A program made the position numbers and the translations under genes. Below the pieces are notes generated by a model. The model searched no databases and was not told the origin of the DNA. It saw only the letters and a program-made list of their open reading frames with translations. A stretch of 17,849 nt of DNA from a bacterium (GTDB lineage Bacteria; B130-G9): the NCBI GenBank assembly GCA_035527515.1, contig DATLAJ010000047.1, positions 1 through 17,849 on the forward strand, in the 5' to 3' direction. Shown here one piece after another: positions 1-7,850 of this stretch (positions are counted from its first letter, which is position 1; each line of letters opens with the position of its first letter).

Positions 1-317
1 GTTGCACGCACGGCTACCCACGGTATCCCCTGCCGGGGATTACAGCCTGCACCCCTCGTTCGCACCCGTTAACTGAAAGAAGCAGCAACTCGGCTTTCGA
101 CATGAACTCCCCTGCCTATGTGCCAGCCAGCTTCAGAGCTCAACTTCAAAAACGATCAATCTGATTATCGGGGCCAGCAGGACTCCTTGACTAAGTTCCT
201 CTATTATCCCATCATAATAAGTAAATAGGAGAACATACTCATGCCTGATTGTGCCTACGCACAGGCCAGACGAGCCTTGCCCAATGCTAATTCGTCGTAG
301 GCTGCTGCTTAATAAAA
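1..317. other. upstream region without a confident gene
   Basis: I see no RNA gene and no protein of a known family in these bases. The only coding signal is a 19-codon frame with a good ribosome binding site just before rsmE, listed separately. A TTGACT box at 187-192 has no well-spaced -10 partner: the nearest good one, CATAAT at 213-218, lies 20 bases away. The rsmE promoter therefore cannot be placed with confidence. A 29-codon frame on the minus strand (103 to 14) has no recognisable content and is not called. Confidence 0.5.
241..300 (+). CDS. possible 19-aa leader peptide upstream of rsmE
   Basis: An ATG at 241 follows a clear AGGAG (227-231) by nine bases. It opens a frame of 19 codons (MPDCAYAQARRALPNANSS) ending in TAG at 298-300. 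The rsmE start lies 17 bases beyond that stop and has no Shine-Dalgarno of its own, so ribosomes finishing the short frame could re-initiate at rsmE. The peptide has no run of one amino acid, as a classic attenuation peptide would have, and matches nothing I recognise. What is seen is the binding site and the frame; the leader role is inference. It may be chance. Confidence 0.3.
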   Translation: MPDCAYAQARRALPNANSS

Positions 318-1076
318 ATGAGACTTCATCGAATCTTCGTTGACCGCTCGATGATTGCCGACGGCAAAGCCGTAATTGTCGGCGCCGAGTCGCATCACAT
401 AAGAACTGTCCTTCGCGTCAAGCCCGGCGATAGGCTAGTCGGGACTGATGGGCTTGGCACCGACTATCTTCTCCAATTGAAGCAGTCCAGCCCTGATGCT
501 CTTGTGTGCGAGGTGCTGCGGACCACGCAGCCTCAGAGCCCTGAAAGCCGCAGCAAAATCGTCCTAATACAGTGCTGTCTCTCCAGCGGCAAGATGGAGC
601 AGGTTATTGACAGAGCAACCCAGCTCGGCGTCTGGGGAATTGTTCCGGTCGTTTCTGAGAAGTCGAAGTTCCACGGGGATGAAAGCCGGTTCAACAAGAA
701 GGTCGAAAGATGGCGGCGGATTGCCAAGTCGTCGGCGCTGCAATGTGGGCGTGCGCATTTTCCTGTCATAGAGCCAGTCTTGCCGCTGATGCAGGCTATC
801 AAAACGCCGACTGACAACGACATCAGGCTCTTGTTTACAGCGGACACTAAAGCAAAGTCAGCCCGCCAAGTCTTGCCGGAGCTTCTCTCATGCCTCTCAC
901 AGTCCCAGGCCGTGTATCTGCTGATTGGCCCCGGAGCGGGCCTCGCTCCCGTCGAGCGAAGAGCCGCCATTGAACATGGCTTCGCTGCGGTCATGGTGGG
1001 CAGCCGCATACTCCGGGCCGAGACCGCACCTATCGTCGCACTTACCCTCGTTCTCTATCACCTCGGCGAGCTATAA
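318..1076 (+). CDS. rsmE: RsmE, 16S rRNA (uracil(1498)-N3)-methyltransferase
   Basis: The product (252 aa) is a SPOUT-family methyltransferase that uses S-adenosylmethionine to methylate N3 of U1498 in 16S rRNA of the 30S subunit. The length is normal for the family. The N-terminal PUA-like part starts MRLHRIFVD and holds HHIRTVLRVKPGD. The SPOUT part begins near residue 80. Family signatures are KMEQVIDRATQLGV (from residue 92, usually with K-ELG) and GSRILRAETA (228-237), the knot segment that binds the cofactor. The usual GPEGGF motif reads GPGAGL (204-209), so its glutamate is replaced; the fold still looks complete. No Shine-Dalgarno precedes the ATG, and a short frame with a good one ends 17 bases upstream. 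A stem-loop follows the stop by eight bases. The gene appears to stand alone, 235 bases before the next. Confidence 0.95.
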   Translation: MRLHRIFVDRSMIADGKAVIVGAESHHIRTVLRVKPGDRLVGTDGLGTDYLLQLKQSSPDALVCEVLRTTQPQSPESRSKIVLIQCCLSSGKMEQVIDRATQLGVWGIVPVVSEKSKFHGDESRFNKKVERWRRIAKSSALQCGRAHFPVIEPVLPLMQAIKTPTDNDIRLLFTADTKAKSARQVLPELLSCLSQSQAVYLLIGPGAGLAPVERRAAIEHGFAAVMVGSRILRAETAPIVALTLVLYHLGEL

Positions 1077-1084
1077 ATATCTGA

Positions 1085-1128
1085 GGGGTGGTCAGCAGTG
1101 GTTGCTGGCAGCATTCTCTGACCATCTC
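1085..1128 (+). terminator. stem-loop after rsmE, possible terminator
   Basis: Starting eight bases after the rsmE stop, 1085-1095 can pair with 1118-1128. This gives 11 pairs, two of them G-T, with a core of seven perfect pairs (TGGTCAG with CTGACCA). A small inner hairpin (TGCT/AGCA) sits in the loop. No run of T follows, so this is not a standard intrinsic terminator. It may mark the 3' end of the message or help a factor-dependent stop. Confidence 0.35.
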
Positions 1129-1311
1129 CGAGCATCCTGACCTCCTTTGACCGTCCATCAGGTGAGCGCCTGGGCCGGTCCACGCGCTTATGTAGTCTTG
1201 AGGCATAGCTCTTTGCATCAGAGCGCTGATCTGTGGTAAAAGACAGGCTGACCTTCGATTCGACACTGGGCGAGCGCGGGAGCGTTTTTTAGGAACTTAC
1301 TTGGAGCGGTC

Positions 1312-1761
1312 ATGATTGTAAGTGTGATCGGTGGGCATCGATGTTCAAAGGAGATTGGATTGGTCGCCTTCGAGGTTGGCAAGGTGATCGCAGAAAACGG
1401 CCATGTTCTGGTGTGCGGTGGGCTTACCGGGGTGATGGAGCACGCCTGCAAGGGGGCCAAATCTGTTGGAGGGACGACGATAGGAATCATTCCGAGCACA
1501 GAGAAGAGCGACGCCAATCCCTACGTTGACATCGTGATCCCGACCGGGATTGGTCTGGCAAGGAACATGATCGTGGTGCTTGCGGGCGATATCGTTGTTG
1601 CAATTGACGGCAGTTATGGCACCTTGTCTGAGATCGCGTATGCTCTTCAGTTCCATAGGAGAGCTTTTGCACTAAGGACTAAGTGGCATGTCTCGGGCGC
1701 GGTCGAGGAGCTAAGTGAGGTTTCGGAGCTTAGTGAAAGACTCAAGGAGGTCAGCTCTTAA
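1312..1761 (+). CDS. LOG/TIGR00725-like nucleotide-binding protein
   Basis: The 149-aa product is a single Rossmann-like domain of the superfamily once labelled 'lysine decarboxylase', which includes LOG cytokinin-activating phosphoribohydrolases and the short TIGR00725 group. Visible motifs are the opening strand with VIGG (5-8), CGGLTGVMEHACKGA (35-49), LARN (82-85) and DGSYGTLSEIA (99-109). The last corresponds to the LOG motif PGGxGTxxE, with Thr104 and Glu107 kept but the leading PGG changed. Lysine decarboxylation is not expected. Cleavage or binding of a nucleoside monophosphate is the family-based guess, but the substrate of this subgroup is unknown to me. GGAG at 1303-1306 sits five bases before the ATG. 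The C-terminus holds a repeated helical stretch, EELSEVSELSERL. It heads a same-strand run with acylphosphatase and apt. Confidence 0.88.
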   Translation: MIVSVIGGHRCSKEIGLVAFEVGKVIAENGHVLVCGGLTGVMEHACKGAKSVGGTTIGIIPSTEKSDANPYVDIVIPTGIGLARNMIVVLAGDIVVAIDGSYGTLSEIAYALQFHRRAFALRTKWHVSGAVEELSEVSELSERLKEVSS

Positions 1762-1825
1762 GATGTTTCGTTGCAGAGTTCGGCGACCATAGATTGGCAG
1801 GGGACAACGGAGCAGGAGGCTGCAA

Positions 1826-2110
1826 ATGGCGAAGGTAGCTGCGAAGGTATATATCGAGGGGTTTGTTCAGGGCATTGGGTTTCGGCACTACGCATACGCG
1901 AAGTCGCAGGAATGCGAAGTTCAGGGGTATGTCCGTAACCTGAGGGATGGGCGCGTCCAGGTTTACGCCGAGGGCGACCAGGGGGCCCTGGATAACTTTC
2001 TCGGGCTGCTGAGGCGAGGTCCGGTTGGGGCACGTGTCAAGTCGATGCAAGTGCTGCAAGCATCCTACACTGGGAAGTATAAAGAGTTCTCGATTCTGTT
2101 CGATATTTAG
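1826..2110 (+). CDS. acyP: acylphosphatase
   Basis: This 94-residue enzyme has the normal length for the family. It hydrolyses the carboxyl-phosphate bond of acyl phosphates such as acetyl phosphate and 1,3-bisphosphoglycerate in the cytoplasm. The signature GFVQGIGFR spans residues 12-20, with Arg20 as the phosphate-binding residue. The second signature, GYVRNLRDGRVQVYAEG, starts at residue 34 and supplies the catalytic Asn38. The C-terminal strand FSILF is also typical. An AGGAGG sequence (1814-1819) lies six bases before the ATG, fixing the start. It lies 64 bases after the LOG-like gene and 82 bases before apt on the same strand, so one transcript is plausible. I see no truncation or odd residue. 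Confidence 0.95.
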   Translation: MAKVAAKVYIEGFVQGIGFRHYAYAKSQECEVQGYVRNLRDGRVQVYAEGDQGALDNFLGLLRRGPVGARVKSMQVLQASYTGKYKEFSILFDI

Positions 2111-2192
2111 ATGAGTGTGTAGTCTCCTGCCTGCTGGTGCAAAGCTTGCAGGTTCTTTGACGTTGAGTGCGTGTTATACCAAGGAAGTTATT

Positions 2193-2705
2193 ATGGATTT
2201 GAATGAACTGTTGCGAGATGTTCCTGATTTCCCTAAGCCAGGGATAGTATTCAAGGACATAACGCCTATTCTGGCGAACGGTCAGGCCTTTAGGGAGGCG
2301 GTTGACAGGACTGTCGAGGGGCTAACCTCTGATAACGTCGATGCGGTCGTCGGGGTTGAGGCGCGGGGGTTCATCTTTGCTGCCGCTGCGTCTTACAAGT
2401 TGGGCTGTGGGCTTTTGATTGTGCGCAAGCCGGGGAAGCTTCCCGCTGCGACTGTTTCTGAGTCCTACGCGCTCGAGTATGGAACTGATACGCTTGAGAT
2501 ACACAAGGATGCCGTCAGGCCGGGCATGAGGCTTGTTCTGATCGATGACCTGCTGGCTACTGGTGGCACTCTCGCCGCTACTGCACGGCTGGTCGAGGGG
2601 CTAGGTGGCAAGGTAGTGGGGATCAGGTTCTTGATAGAGCTGACTTTCTTGGCTGGGCGTAACAAGCTCAGGGGTTATGACGTCAGGTCAATCATTAGAG
2701 TATGA
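2193..2705 (+). CDS. apt: adenine phosphoribosyltransferase
   Basis: The 170-aa product joins adenine to PRPP to give AMP and pyrophosphate, the one-step purine salvage route. The type I phosphoribosyltransferase fold is shown by the N-terminal FPKPGIVFKDITPIL (13-27), by VGVEARGFIFA (53-63) and by the PRPP loop LVLIDDLLATGGT (114-126), with the acidic pair Asp118-Asp119. I chose the ATG at 2193 because AAGGAAG (2181-2187) sits five bases upstream and the protein then begins MDLNELLRDVPDF, as in known Apt proteins. An earlier in-frame ATG at 2115 would add 26 residues with no family match. The downstream STAS gene begins 37 bases after the stop if its ATG at 2743 is used. Confidence 0.97.
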   Translation: MDLNELLRDVPDFPKPGIVFKDITPILANGQAFREAVDRTVEGLTSDNVDAVVGVEARGFIFAAAASYKLGCGLLIVRKPGKLPAATVSESYALEYGTDTLEIHKDAVRPGMRLVLIDDLLATGGTLAATARLVEGLGGKVVGIRFLIELTFLAGRNKLRGYDVRSIIRV

Positions 2706-2742
2706 GAAAACTAACGGCAGAATTGTTTGGGGCACTGACACG

Positions 2743-3102
2743 ATGCACATAGACGTATCCGAACTGGATGGCACGAGAGTAGTAACGATCTCGGGGCGGG
2801 TGGAGCACTCGGAGAGCCGCAAGCTTCAGGAGGCTCTGGAGTCGCTTGTGGTAAAGAACGAGCCAAAGATCGCGGCCGACCTCTCTCGGGTAAGCTACCT
2901 TGACAGCAGCGCTTTGGGCATTTTGGTCTCCACGTTAAAATCAGCCAATAGCCGTGGCGGAGACCTGAGGCTCTCGGGGCTAAACGATATGGTGATGGAC
3001 GTATTCAGAATCACCCGGCTGTCGAGCATATTCCAGATACATCCGACGATTTCCGAGGCCGTGAACAGCTTCAAAGAGGAGAACGGTTTGCCATCTAGGT
3101 AG
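2743..3102 (+). CDS. single-domain STAS protein (anti-sigma factor antagonist-like)
   Basis: This 119-aa protein is one STAS domain of the SpoIIAA/RsbV class. Such proteins bind an anti-sigma factor kinase and are switched off by serine phosphorylation. The hallmark YLDSSALGIL runs from residue 52. The first serine, Ser55, lines up with the phosphorylated Ser58 of Bacillus SpoIIAA. Other family features are VVTISGRVEHSES near residue 13 and the C-terminal DVFRITRLSSIFQI followed by EAVNSF. I prefer the ATG at 2743 because the domain begins there; it lacks a strong ribosome binding site. An in-frame ATG at 2677 would overlap apt by 29 bases. No RsbW-type kinase or sigma factor lies in the window, so the partner is unknown. 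NAPRTase starts six bases after the stop, suggesting coupling. Confidence 0.92.
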   Translation: MHIDVSELDGTRVVTISGRVEHSESRKLQEALESLVVKNEPKIAADLSRVSYLDSSALGILVSTLKSANSRGGDLRLSGLNDMVMDVFRITRLSSIFQIHPTISEAVNSFKEENGLPSR

Positions 3103-3108
3103 CAACTA

Positions 3109-4167
3109 ATGGCAACCAAGAAGCGGCTCGACCCCAGCATTTTTAACATATCTGAAGAGAGTATTCGCGCGGGGCACTATACGGACAAATACTTTGTCCG
3201 GACGCGCGACATACTGAAGAGAGACGATCGCCACCCAAAGGTTCTGATGCAAGTTTCCCAGAAGGGCAACGCTATTGTCTGTGGGACGGACGAGGCGATC
3301 GGCATCATCAAGCGTTGTGCGGACAGGCCGGACAGTATCACGATGATGTCTCTTCGCGACGGCGAAGCGGCTGGACCTTACGAGACCGTGATGACAATTG
3401 AGGGCGATTACGCCTCGTTTGCTCACTTGGAGACGCTTTATCTCGGCGTTCTGGCTCGACAGACCAAGGTCGCGACGAACACCCACCGGGCAGTTGAGGC
3501 GGCCGGGGGCAAGCCGCTGCTCTTTTTCTCTGCTCGGTTCGACCATTTTTTGAACCAGCCGGGCGATGGGTATGCGGCGCACATCGGAGGGGCGGCTGGG
3601 GTCTCGACAGATGCCCAGGGGATGTGGTTCGATCAGGAGGGCATCGGCACGGTCCCGCACGGCCTCATTGCCGCATACGACGGCGATACTGTAATCGCAA
3701 CACGGAAGTTCGCCGAGTTCATGCCTGACCCCGTGCGGGTCATCTCCCTCGTCGATTTCGATAACGACTCAGTCAAGACATCGCTCGAGGTCGCCAAGGC
3801 GCTGGGCAAGCGGCTGTGGGGCGTTCGGCTCGACACTGCGGAGACCCTGATTGACCGGTCGGTCGTGCCGCAAATGTCCGACTTCGCCCCGACCGGGGTC
3901 AACGAGGTCCTCGTTCGGAACGTCAGGGCGGCCCTGGACACCGAGGGATTCAGCTACGTCAAGGTCGTCGTCAGCGGCGGCTTCACCGCTGAGAAGATAG
4001 CACGATTTGAGGCGAGCAACGTCCCAGTGGATGCTTACGGCGTTGGCAGTTCATTGCTGACGGGCACCTTCCACTACACGGCGGATGTCGTCATGGTAAA
4101 TGGTCGGCCTTGTGCGAAGGTTGGGCGTCACTACAGGCCTAACTCACGGCTGAAGTTGGTGGAATAG
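3109..4167 (+). CDS. pncB: nicotinate phosphoribosyltransferase
   Basis: The 352-aa protein belongs to the short nicotinate phosphoribosyltransferase group. It condenses nicotinate with PRPP, with ATP hydrolysis, to give nicotinate mononucleotide, the entry step of NAD salvage (Preiss-Handler route). Visible features are the N-terminal AGHYTDKYFVRTRDIL, which carries the usual YTD, the FSARFDHFLNQPGDGYAAH segment, and PHGLI with His184, a candidate for the phosphorylated histidine of the family. The PRPP-binding barrel segment VVSGGFTAEKIARFE lies near 287-301 and is followed by VDAYGVGSSLLTG. The start is six bases after the STAS stop, with only a weak AGGT before it. The name pncB rests on family resemblance; this short type is sometimes annotated simply as NAPRTase. 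It is convergent with nadA, another NAD gene. Confidence 0.92.
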   Translation: MATKKRLDPSIFNISEESIRAGHYTDKYFVRTRDILKRDDRHPKVLMQVSQKGNAIVCGTDEAIGIIKRCADRPDSITMMSLRDGEAAGPYETVMTIEGDYASFAHLETLYLGVLARQTKVATNTHRAVEAAGGKPLLFFSARFDHFLNQPGDGYAAHIGGAAGVSTDAQGMWFDQEGIGTVPHGLIAAYDGDTVIATRKFAEFMPDPVRVISLVDFDNDSVKTSLEVAKALGKRLWGVRLDTAETLIDRSVVPQMSDFAPTGVNEVLVRNVRAALDTEGFSYVKVVVSGGFTAEKIARFEASNVPVDAYGVGSSLLTGTFHYTADVVMVNGRPCAKVGRHYRPNSRLKLVE

Positions 4168-4412
4168 GTCTGCGTGTACAGATGAAAGACAGCTGACTGC
4201 GATTCCGGTGCGGACCAAATCCTGCCGGATGGGCCCAGGTCCCGGCAAGCTTATGGGACGTCAGAGTTCGGCAATCTGCGGCGCGACCACACAACCCAGC
4301 CTGCAACATGCGAACCTTGCTACTAGCGGCTCTTCACAAAACTGACACAGCCTATTGAGCAGATTTGACGCTGCTTTGTCAACAGGAGACCATCCCGGCT
4401 GTGCGCCAGCAA
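4168..4412. other. convergent intergenic region between pncB and nadA
   Basis: This 245-base gap separates two genes that end facing each other. I see no coding sequence. TGCCGG (4223-4228) can pair with CCGGCA (4242-4247), but no T run follows, so it is weak as a terminator for the left-hand operon. A better hairpin nearer nadA is listed separately. Confidence 0.4.
4343..4381 (-). terminator. possible terminator of the lon-nadA transcript
   Basis: Read on the minus strand, the hairpin forms from 4381-4373 and 4351-4343. It has nine positions, eight paired, with arms TGACACAGC and GCTTTGTCA on the plus strand. After the hairpin the minus strand continues as GTTTTGTG, a short T-rich tail. The position, 31 bases beyond the nadA stop, fits transcription end. 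The tail is shorter than in strong intrinsic terminators. Confidence 0.3.
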
Positions 4413-5336
4413 CTAGTCCCTCGGCACCGCGAGCATGCGCTCTATCGGGAGCCGGGCTCGCTCCGCGACGTCCGGCGGCACCCAGACGGGATAAGTGTCC
4501 TTCTCAAGCGAGCGCTTGATCGATTGCAGCGTCGTCATCTTCATGTTAGGGCAGAGCAACGCTGGGGACGGGCAGTAGAAGCGTTTGCCAGGGTTTTGCC
4601 TCGATAGCGGGTGCAACATGCCGACCTCGGTGGCGACGATGAACTCATCCGCGTCCGATTCTCTGGCGAACCTCAGCATCCCAGCGGTTGAGAGCACCGC
4701 GTCAGAGAGCTCGACGACGTCCAGCGGGCATTCTGGGTGGGTCATGACGAGGGCGCGTGGGTGCTTATTCTTCGCCCTCTGAATCTCATCCGCCTTGACA
4801 TAGTGGTGCGCGGGGCAGAATCCCTCCCACAGGATCACCTCGCGACCGGCCATCTTGCCTGCATACTCGCCAAGGTGCATGTCGGGCACGAAGATGATCG
4901 GTTTAGACATCGGCAGTGACCTTAGAACGGACACGGCGTTCGCCGACGTGCAGCATATATCGCTTTCAGCCTTCACCTCAGCCGTGGAGTTCACGTAGGT
5001 AACGACGAGGCTCCCCGGATGCTTCCGTTTCATGGCGCGAACCTCCGCCCCCGTCGCCATGTGCGCCATCGGGCATGAGGCGCGCTCCTCCGGGATGAGG
5101 ACGAGCCGGTCCGGGGCGAGTATGGCGGCAGTCTCGGCCATGAAATCAACGCCGCAGAAGACTATGACCTCCGAATCACTCTCCGCCGCCTGCTGTGATA
5201 GTCCGAGCGAATCGCCGACAAAGTCCGCAATGTCCTGAATGACGGCTGGCTGATAATTGTGGGCCAGGATTATGGCGTTCCGCTTGCGCCTGAGCTTGTC
5301 AATCGCCTCAATCAATCTATCGTTCTGGGCTGTCAT
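4413..5336 (-). CDS. nadA: quinolinate synthase NadA
   Basis: NadA condenses iminoaspartate with dihydroxyacetone phosphate to make quinolinate, the second step of de novo NAD synthesis, using a [4Fe-4S] cluster. The 307-aa protein (ATG at 5336) is the length of the short NadA form. The three expected cluster cysteines are present: Cys88 in SCPMA, Cys174 in CPAHH and Cys262 in CPNMKM. Their spacing matches the known triad of Thermotoga NadA. AHNYQ (25-29), HPECPLDV (200-207) and ATEVGMLH (235-242) are further family motifs. An in-frame GTG at 5384 would add 16 residues (FSYFLTLVPPV...) without a ribosome binding site, so I prefer the ATG, though its own site is poor. It follows lon by 81 bases on the same strand and probably shares its transcript. 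I see no nadB or nadC in the window. Confidence 0.96.
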   Translation of the reverse strand: MTAQNDRLIEAIDKLRRKRNAIILAHNYQPAVIQDIADFVGDSLGLSQQAAESDSEVIVFCGVDFMAETAAILAPDRLVLIPEERASCPMAHMATGAEVRAMKRKHPGSLVVTYVNSTAEVKAESDICCTSANAVSVLRSLPMSKPIIFVPDMHLGEYAGKMAGREVILWEGFCPAHHYVKADEIQRAKNKHPRALVMTHPECPLDVVELSDAVLSTAGMLRFARESDADEFIVATEVGMLHPLSRQNPGKRFYCPSPALLCPNMKMTTLQSIKRSLEKDTYPVWVPPDVAERARLPIERMLAVPRD

Positions 5337-5417
5337 TTCTGTCTTCTCTACTGGCGGAACTAAAGTCAAAAAATACGAAAACACGAGGCCAACGCAGGCG
5401 TCAACACGATCAAACCC

Positions 5418-7850
5418 TCACCCATCAGAAGGCATCGCGGGCCTCGGACTTGGGGTCGTGAACCTCGGGCTATCTGTAAACGCCATGTTAAGCGCCTCCT
5501 CAATGTGGGTCACAAAATGAAACTTAAGCCCCGCCTTGATCTTGTCCTCTATCTCTGAAAACTCTTTCTGATTCTCCGCCGGAAGCAGGACCTCCGTTAT
5601 GCCCGCTCGCTGCGCAGCGAGGACCTTCTCCTTCAAGCCGCCGATCGGAAGGATATTGCCCCGCAGCGTGATCTCGCCGGTCATCGCAACGTTCGCCCTG
5701 ACCGGTTTTTTGGTCAGCGCCGAGATTACGGCAACTGCGATCGTAACGCCCGCGGATGGGCCATCCTTCGGAATGGCGCCAGCTGGAACATGAATATGGA
5801 TGTCCATCTTGGAGTGGAAGTCTGCCGGCAGGCCAAACTCATCCGCTCTTGAGCGCGCAATGCTCCTCGCCGCCTGTGCCGATTCCTTCATCACGTCCCC
5901 AAGCTGACCCGTCAGAAGCAGCTGACCGCTGCCCGGCATCGTCGCAACCTCGATGAACAGCACGTCCCCGCCTGTCGCTGTCCATGCAAGAGCACACGCT
6001 ACGCCCACCTGATCACGCTTGAGGCTGCGGCTCACGATGTATGAAGGCACACCGATCCAGCCCTCGAGGTTCTGCACCTTAACCATGAACTGCCCCGTCT
6101 CTCCTCCTCCTATCCGCCTCGCTACCTTGCGGCAGATGCGCGAGATGTGGCGCTCCAGATTCCTCAGCCCCGCCTCTCGCGTGTATTGAAGGACTATGTG
6201 CCGAAGCGCAGGCGTTGTTATCCTAAGCTGGGCATCAAGCAGGCCGTTCTCTTTCAACTGCTTCGGGATGAGGAACTTTCGAGCGATGCTGATCTTGTCG
6301 TGCTCGGTATAGCCAGATAATCTCAGAATCTCCATTCTGTCCCTGAACGCTGGCTGGATCGTGTCAAGAACGTTAGCAGTGCAGATAAATAGCACATTGG
6401 ACAGATCAAATGGTATCTCAATATAGTGGTCCTTGAACGAGTAGTTCTGCTCCGGGTCAAGAACCTCAAGCAGCGCCGAGCTCGGATCGCCTCTGAAATC
6501 CGTGCCGATCTTGTCCACCTCATCCATCATGAACACGGGATTCCGCGAGCCGGCGTTCCTAAGCTCCTGTAGAATATGTCCCGGAAGCGCACCGACATAG
6601 GTCCGGCGGTGGCCCCGGACCTCCGCCTCGTCCCGAACACCGCCGAGCGAGATGCGAACGAACTTGCGACCGAGCGCCCTGGCTATCGACCGGCCCAGCG
6701 ACGTCTTTCCTGTCCCAGGCGGCCCAACGAAACACAGAATCGGGCCCTTGTTTGCCTTCGTCAGCTTCCTCACAGCAAGAAACTCCAGCACGCGCTCCTT
6801 GACCTCATCCAGATCGTAATGGTCCTCATCGAGTATCCCTTGCGCAACAGCCAAGTCGAGGTTATCGCTCGTCTCTACCTCCCAAGGAAGGTTCAGAAGC
6901 CAATCAATATAGGTCCTGATTACCGTCGACTCCGCCGACTCCGTGTTCGTCATCTCCAGCCTGTTGATCTGCGTCTCACAAGCCTTGCGCGACTCGTCCG
7001 GCATTCCGGTCTCAGCAAGTGTTTTTCGTAGCTCTAGCACCTCGCCAGAAATCGAGTCGGCGTCGCCCAACTTCTCGCGTATCGCCTTCATCTGCTGCCT
7101 TAAGAGATACTCCTGCTGGTCCTTCTCGATCCCCTGCTGCGCCTCCGACCGGATCTTCTCCTGAATCTCGATTATCTCCATTTCCTTGGCAAACAGCGAG
7201 TTTACGAACCGAAGGCGCTCGATAGGATCGGCCATCTCAAGCACTTTCTGAGCATCGGGAACCTTGATCGAAATGCTCCCCGCAACCATATCCGCAAGCT
7301 GGCCAGGGTCGCCGCTGTTCATCGCTACCACCGCCGCCTCGGGTGCCATGGCCTTGCCTAGCGACACGCTCCTCTCCAGCTTCTCCTTCGTGCTTCGTAT
7401 CAACGCCTCGGCCAAGAGTGGGTCCTTGACCTCCTTGGGCACCGCAAACCGCTCGATCTCCGCTCTCCAATACGGGCTAGTCGCTACAAACCTCTTGATC
7501 CTCGCCCGGTCAACTCCCTGCGCCCACAGCCGGACGCGACCATCGGGCAGCTTGAACATCCTGATGATGAGGCATACGGCTCCAACGTTATAGACGTCCT
7601 CAGGCTTCGGTTCCTCTATGCTCTCGTCCTTCTGCGTTACTATCAGAATGAAGCGCTTGTTCGCGAGCGACGCGTCAACTGCGCTAACTGATAACTGCCT
7701 GGAAATGAAGAGCGGAATTACCATATATGGATGTACGACAATGTCCCGAACCGGAACTACCGGAACCTCCGTCGGTATCGAAGGCTCCGTCCTCTCAGAC
7801 TGCACGCCAGAATCCGTGGGGTTACTTAATTCTTGCTCTTCACCGCTCAT
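5418..7850 (-). CDS. lon: Lon ATP-dependent protease (LonA)
   Basis: Lon is a cytoplasmic ring-shaped protease that unfolds damaged or regulatory proteins with ATP and degrades them inside its chamber. The 810-aa chain has the full LonA layout. The N-terminal substrate-recognition domain starts at VPVVPVRDIVVHPYMVIPL (about 29-47). A coiled-coil region (EMEIIEIQEKIRSEAQQGIEKDQQEYLLRQQM in two parts) follows. The AAA+ module has Walker A GPPGTGKT at 376-383 and Walker B VFMMDEVD. The C-terminal peptidase has Ser699 in KDGPSAGVT and Lys742 in GGLKEKVLAAQ. The Ser-Lys distance of 43 residues equals that of E. coli Lon. AAGAGGT lies about seven bases before the ATG. The first 25 residues are variable and polar. 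nadA follows on the same strand. Confidence 0.98.
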   Translation of the reverse strand: MSGEEQELSNPTDSGVQSERTEPSIPTEVPVVPVRDIVVHPYMVIPLFISRQLSVSAVDASLANKRFILIVTQKDESIEEPKPEDVYNVGAVCLIIRMFKLPDGRVRLWAQGVDRARIKRFVATSPYWRAEIERFAVPKEVKDPLLAEALIRSTKEKLERSVSLGKAMAPEAAVVAMNSGDPGQLADMVAGSISIKVPDAQKVLEMADPIERLRFVNSLFAKEMEIIEIQEKIRSEAQQGIEKDQQEYLLRQQMKAIREKLGDADSISGEVLELRKTLAETGMPDESRKACETQINRLEMTNTESAESTVIRTYIDWLLNLPWEVETSDNLDLAVAQGILDEDHYDLDEVKERVLEFLAVRKLTKANKGPILCFVGPPGTGKTSLGRSIARALGRKFVRISLGGVRDEAEVRGHRRTYVGALPGHILQELRNAGSRNPVFMMDEVDKIGTDFRGDPSSALLEVLDPEQNYSFKDHYIEIPFDLSNVLFICTANVLDTIQPAFRDRMEILRLSGYTEHDKISIARKFLIPKQLKENGLLDAQLRITTPALRHIVLQYTREAGLRNLERHISRICRKVARRIGGGETGQFMVKVQNLEGWIGVPSYIVSRSLKRDQVGVACALAWTATGGDVLFIEVATMPGSGQLLLTGQLGDVMKESAQAARSIARSRADEFGLPADFHSKMDIHIHVPAGAIPKDGPSAGVTIAVAVISALTKKPVRANVAMTGEITLRGNILPIGGLKEKVLAAQRAGITEVLLPAENQKEFSEIEDKIKAGLKFHFVTHIEEALNMAFTDSPRFTTPSPRPAMPSDG

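Noticed and set aside
14-103. 29-codon minus-strand frame at the left edge
   Set aside because: It has no family resemblance, and its GGGGAG is only three bases from the ATG. It could be chance.
1212-1242. TTGCAT-N18-TAAAAG as a promoter for the LOG-like gene
   Set aside because: Both boxes are weak and the spacing is off. It is no better than chance in this base composition.
1271-1291. GAGCGCGGGAGCG followed by TTTTTT as an intrinsic terminator
   Set aside because: The G+C-rich part before the T run has no self-complementary stem of useful length.
2115-2192. 26-residue extension of Apt from the ATG at 2115
   Set aside because: It matches nothing in the family, and AAGGAAG positions the start at 2193.
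2677-2742. Upstream start for the STAS protein at 2677, overlapping apt
   Set aside because: The added 22 residues do not belong to the domain. It stays possible because the ATG at 2743 has a weak ribosome site.
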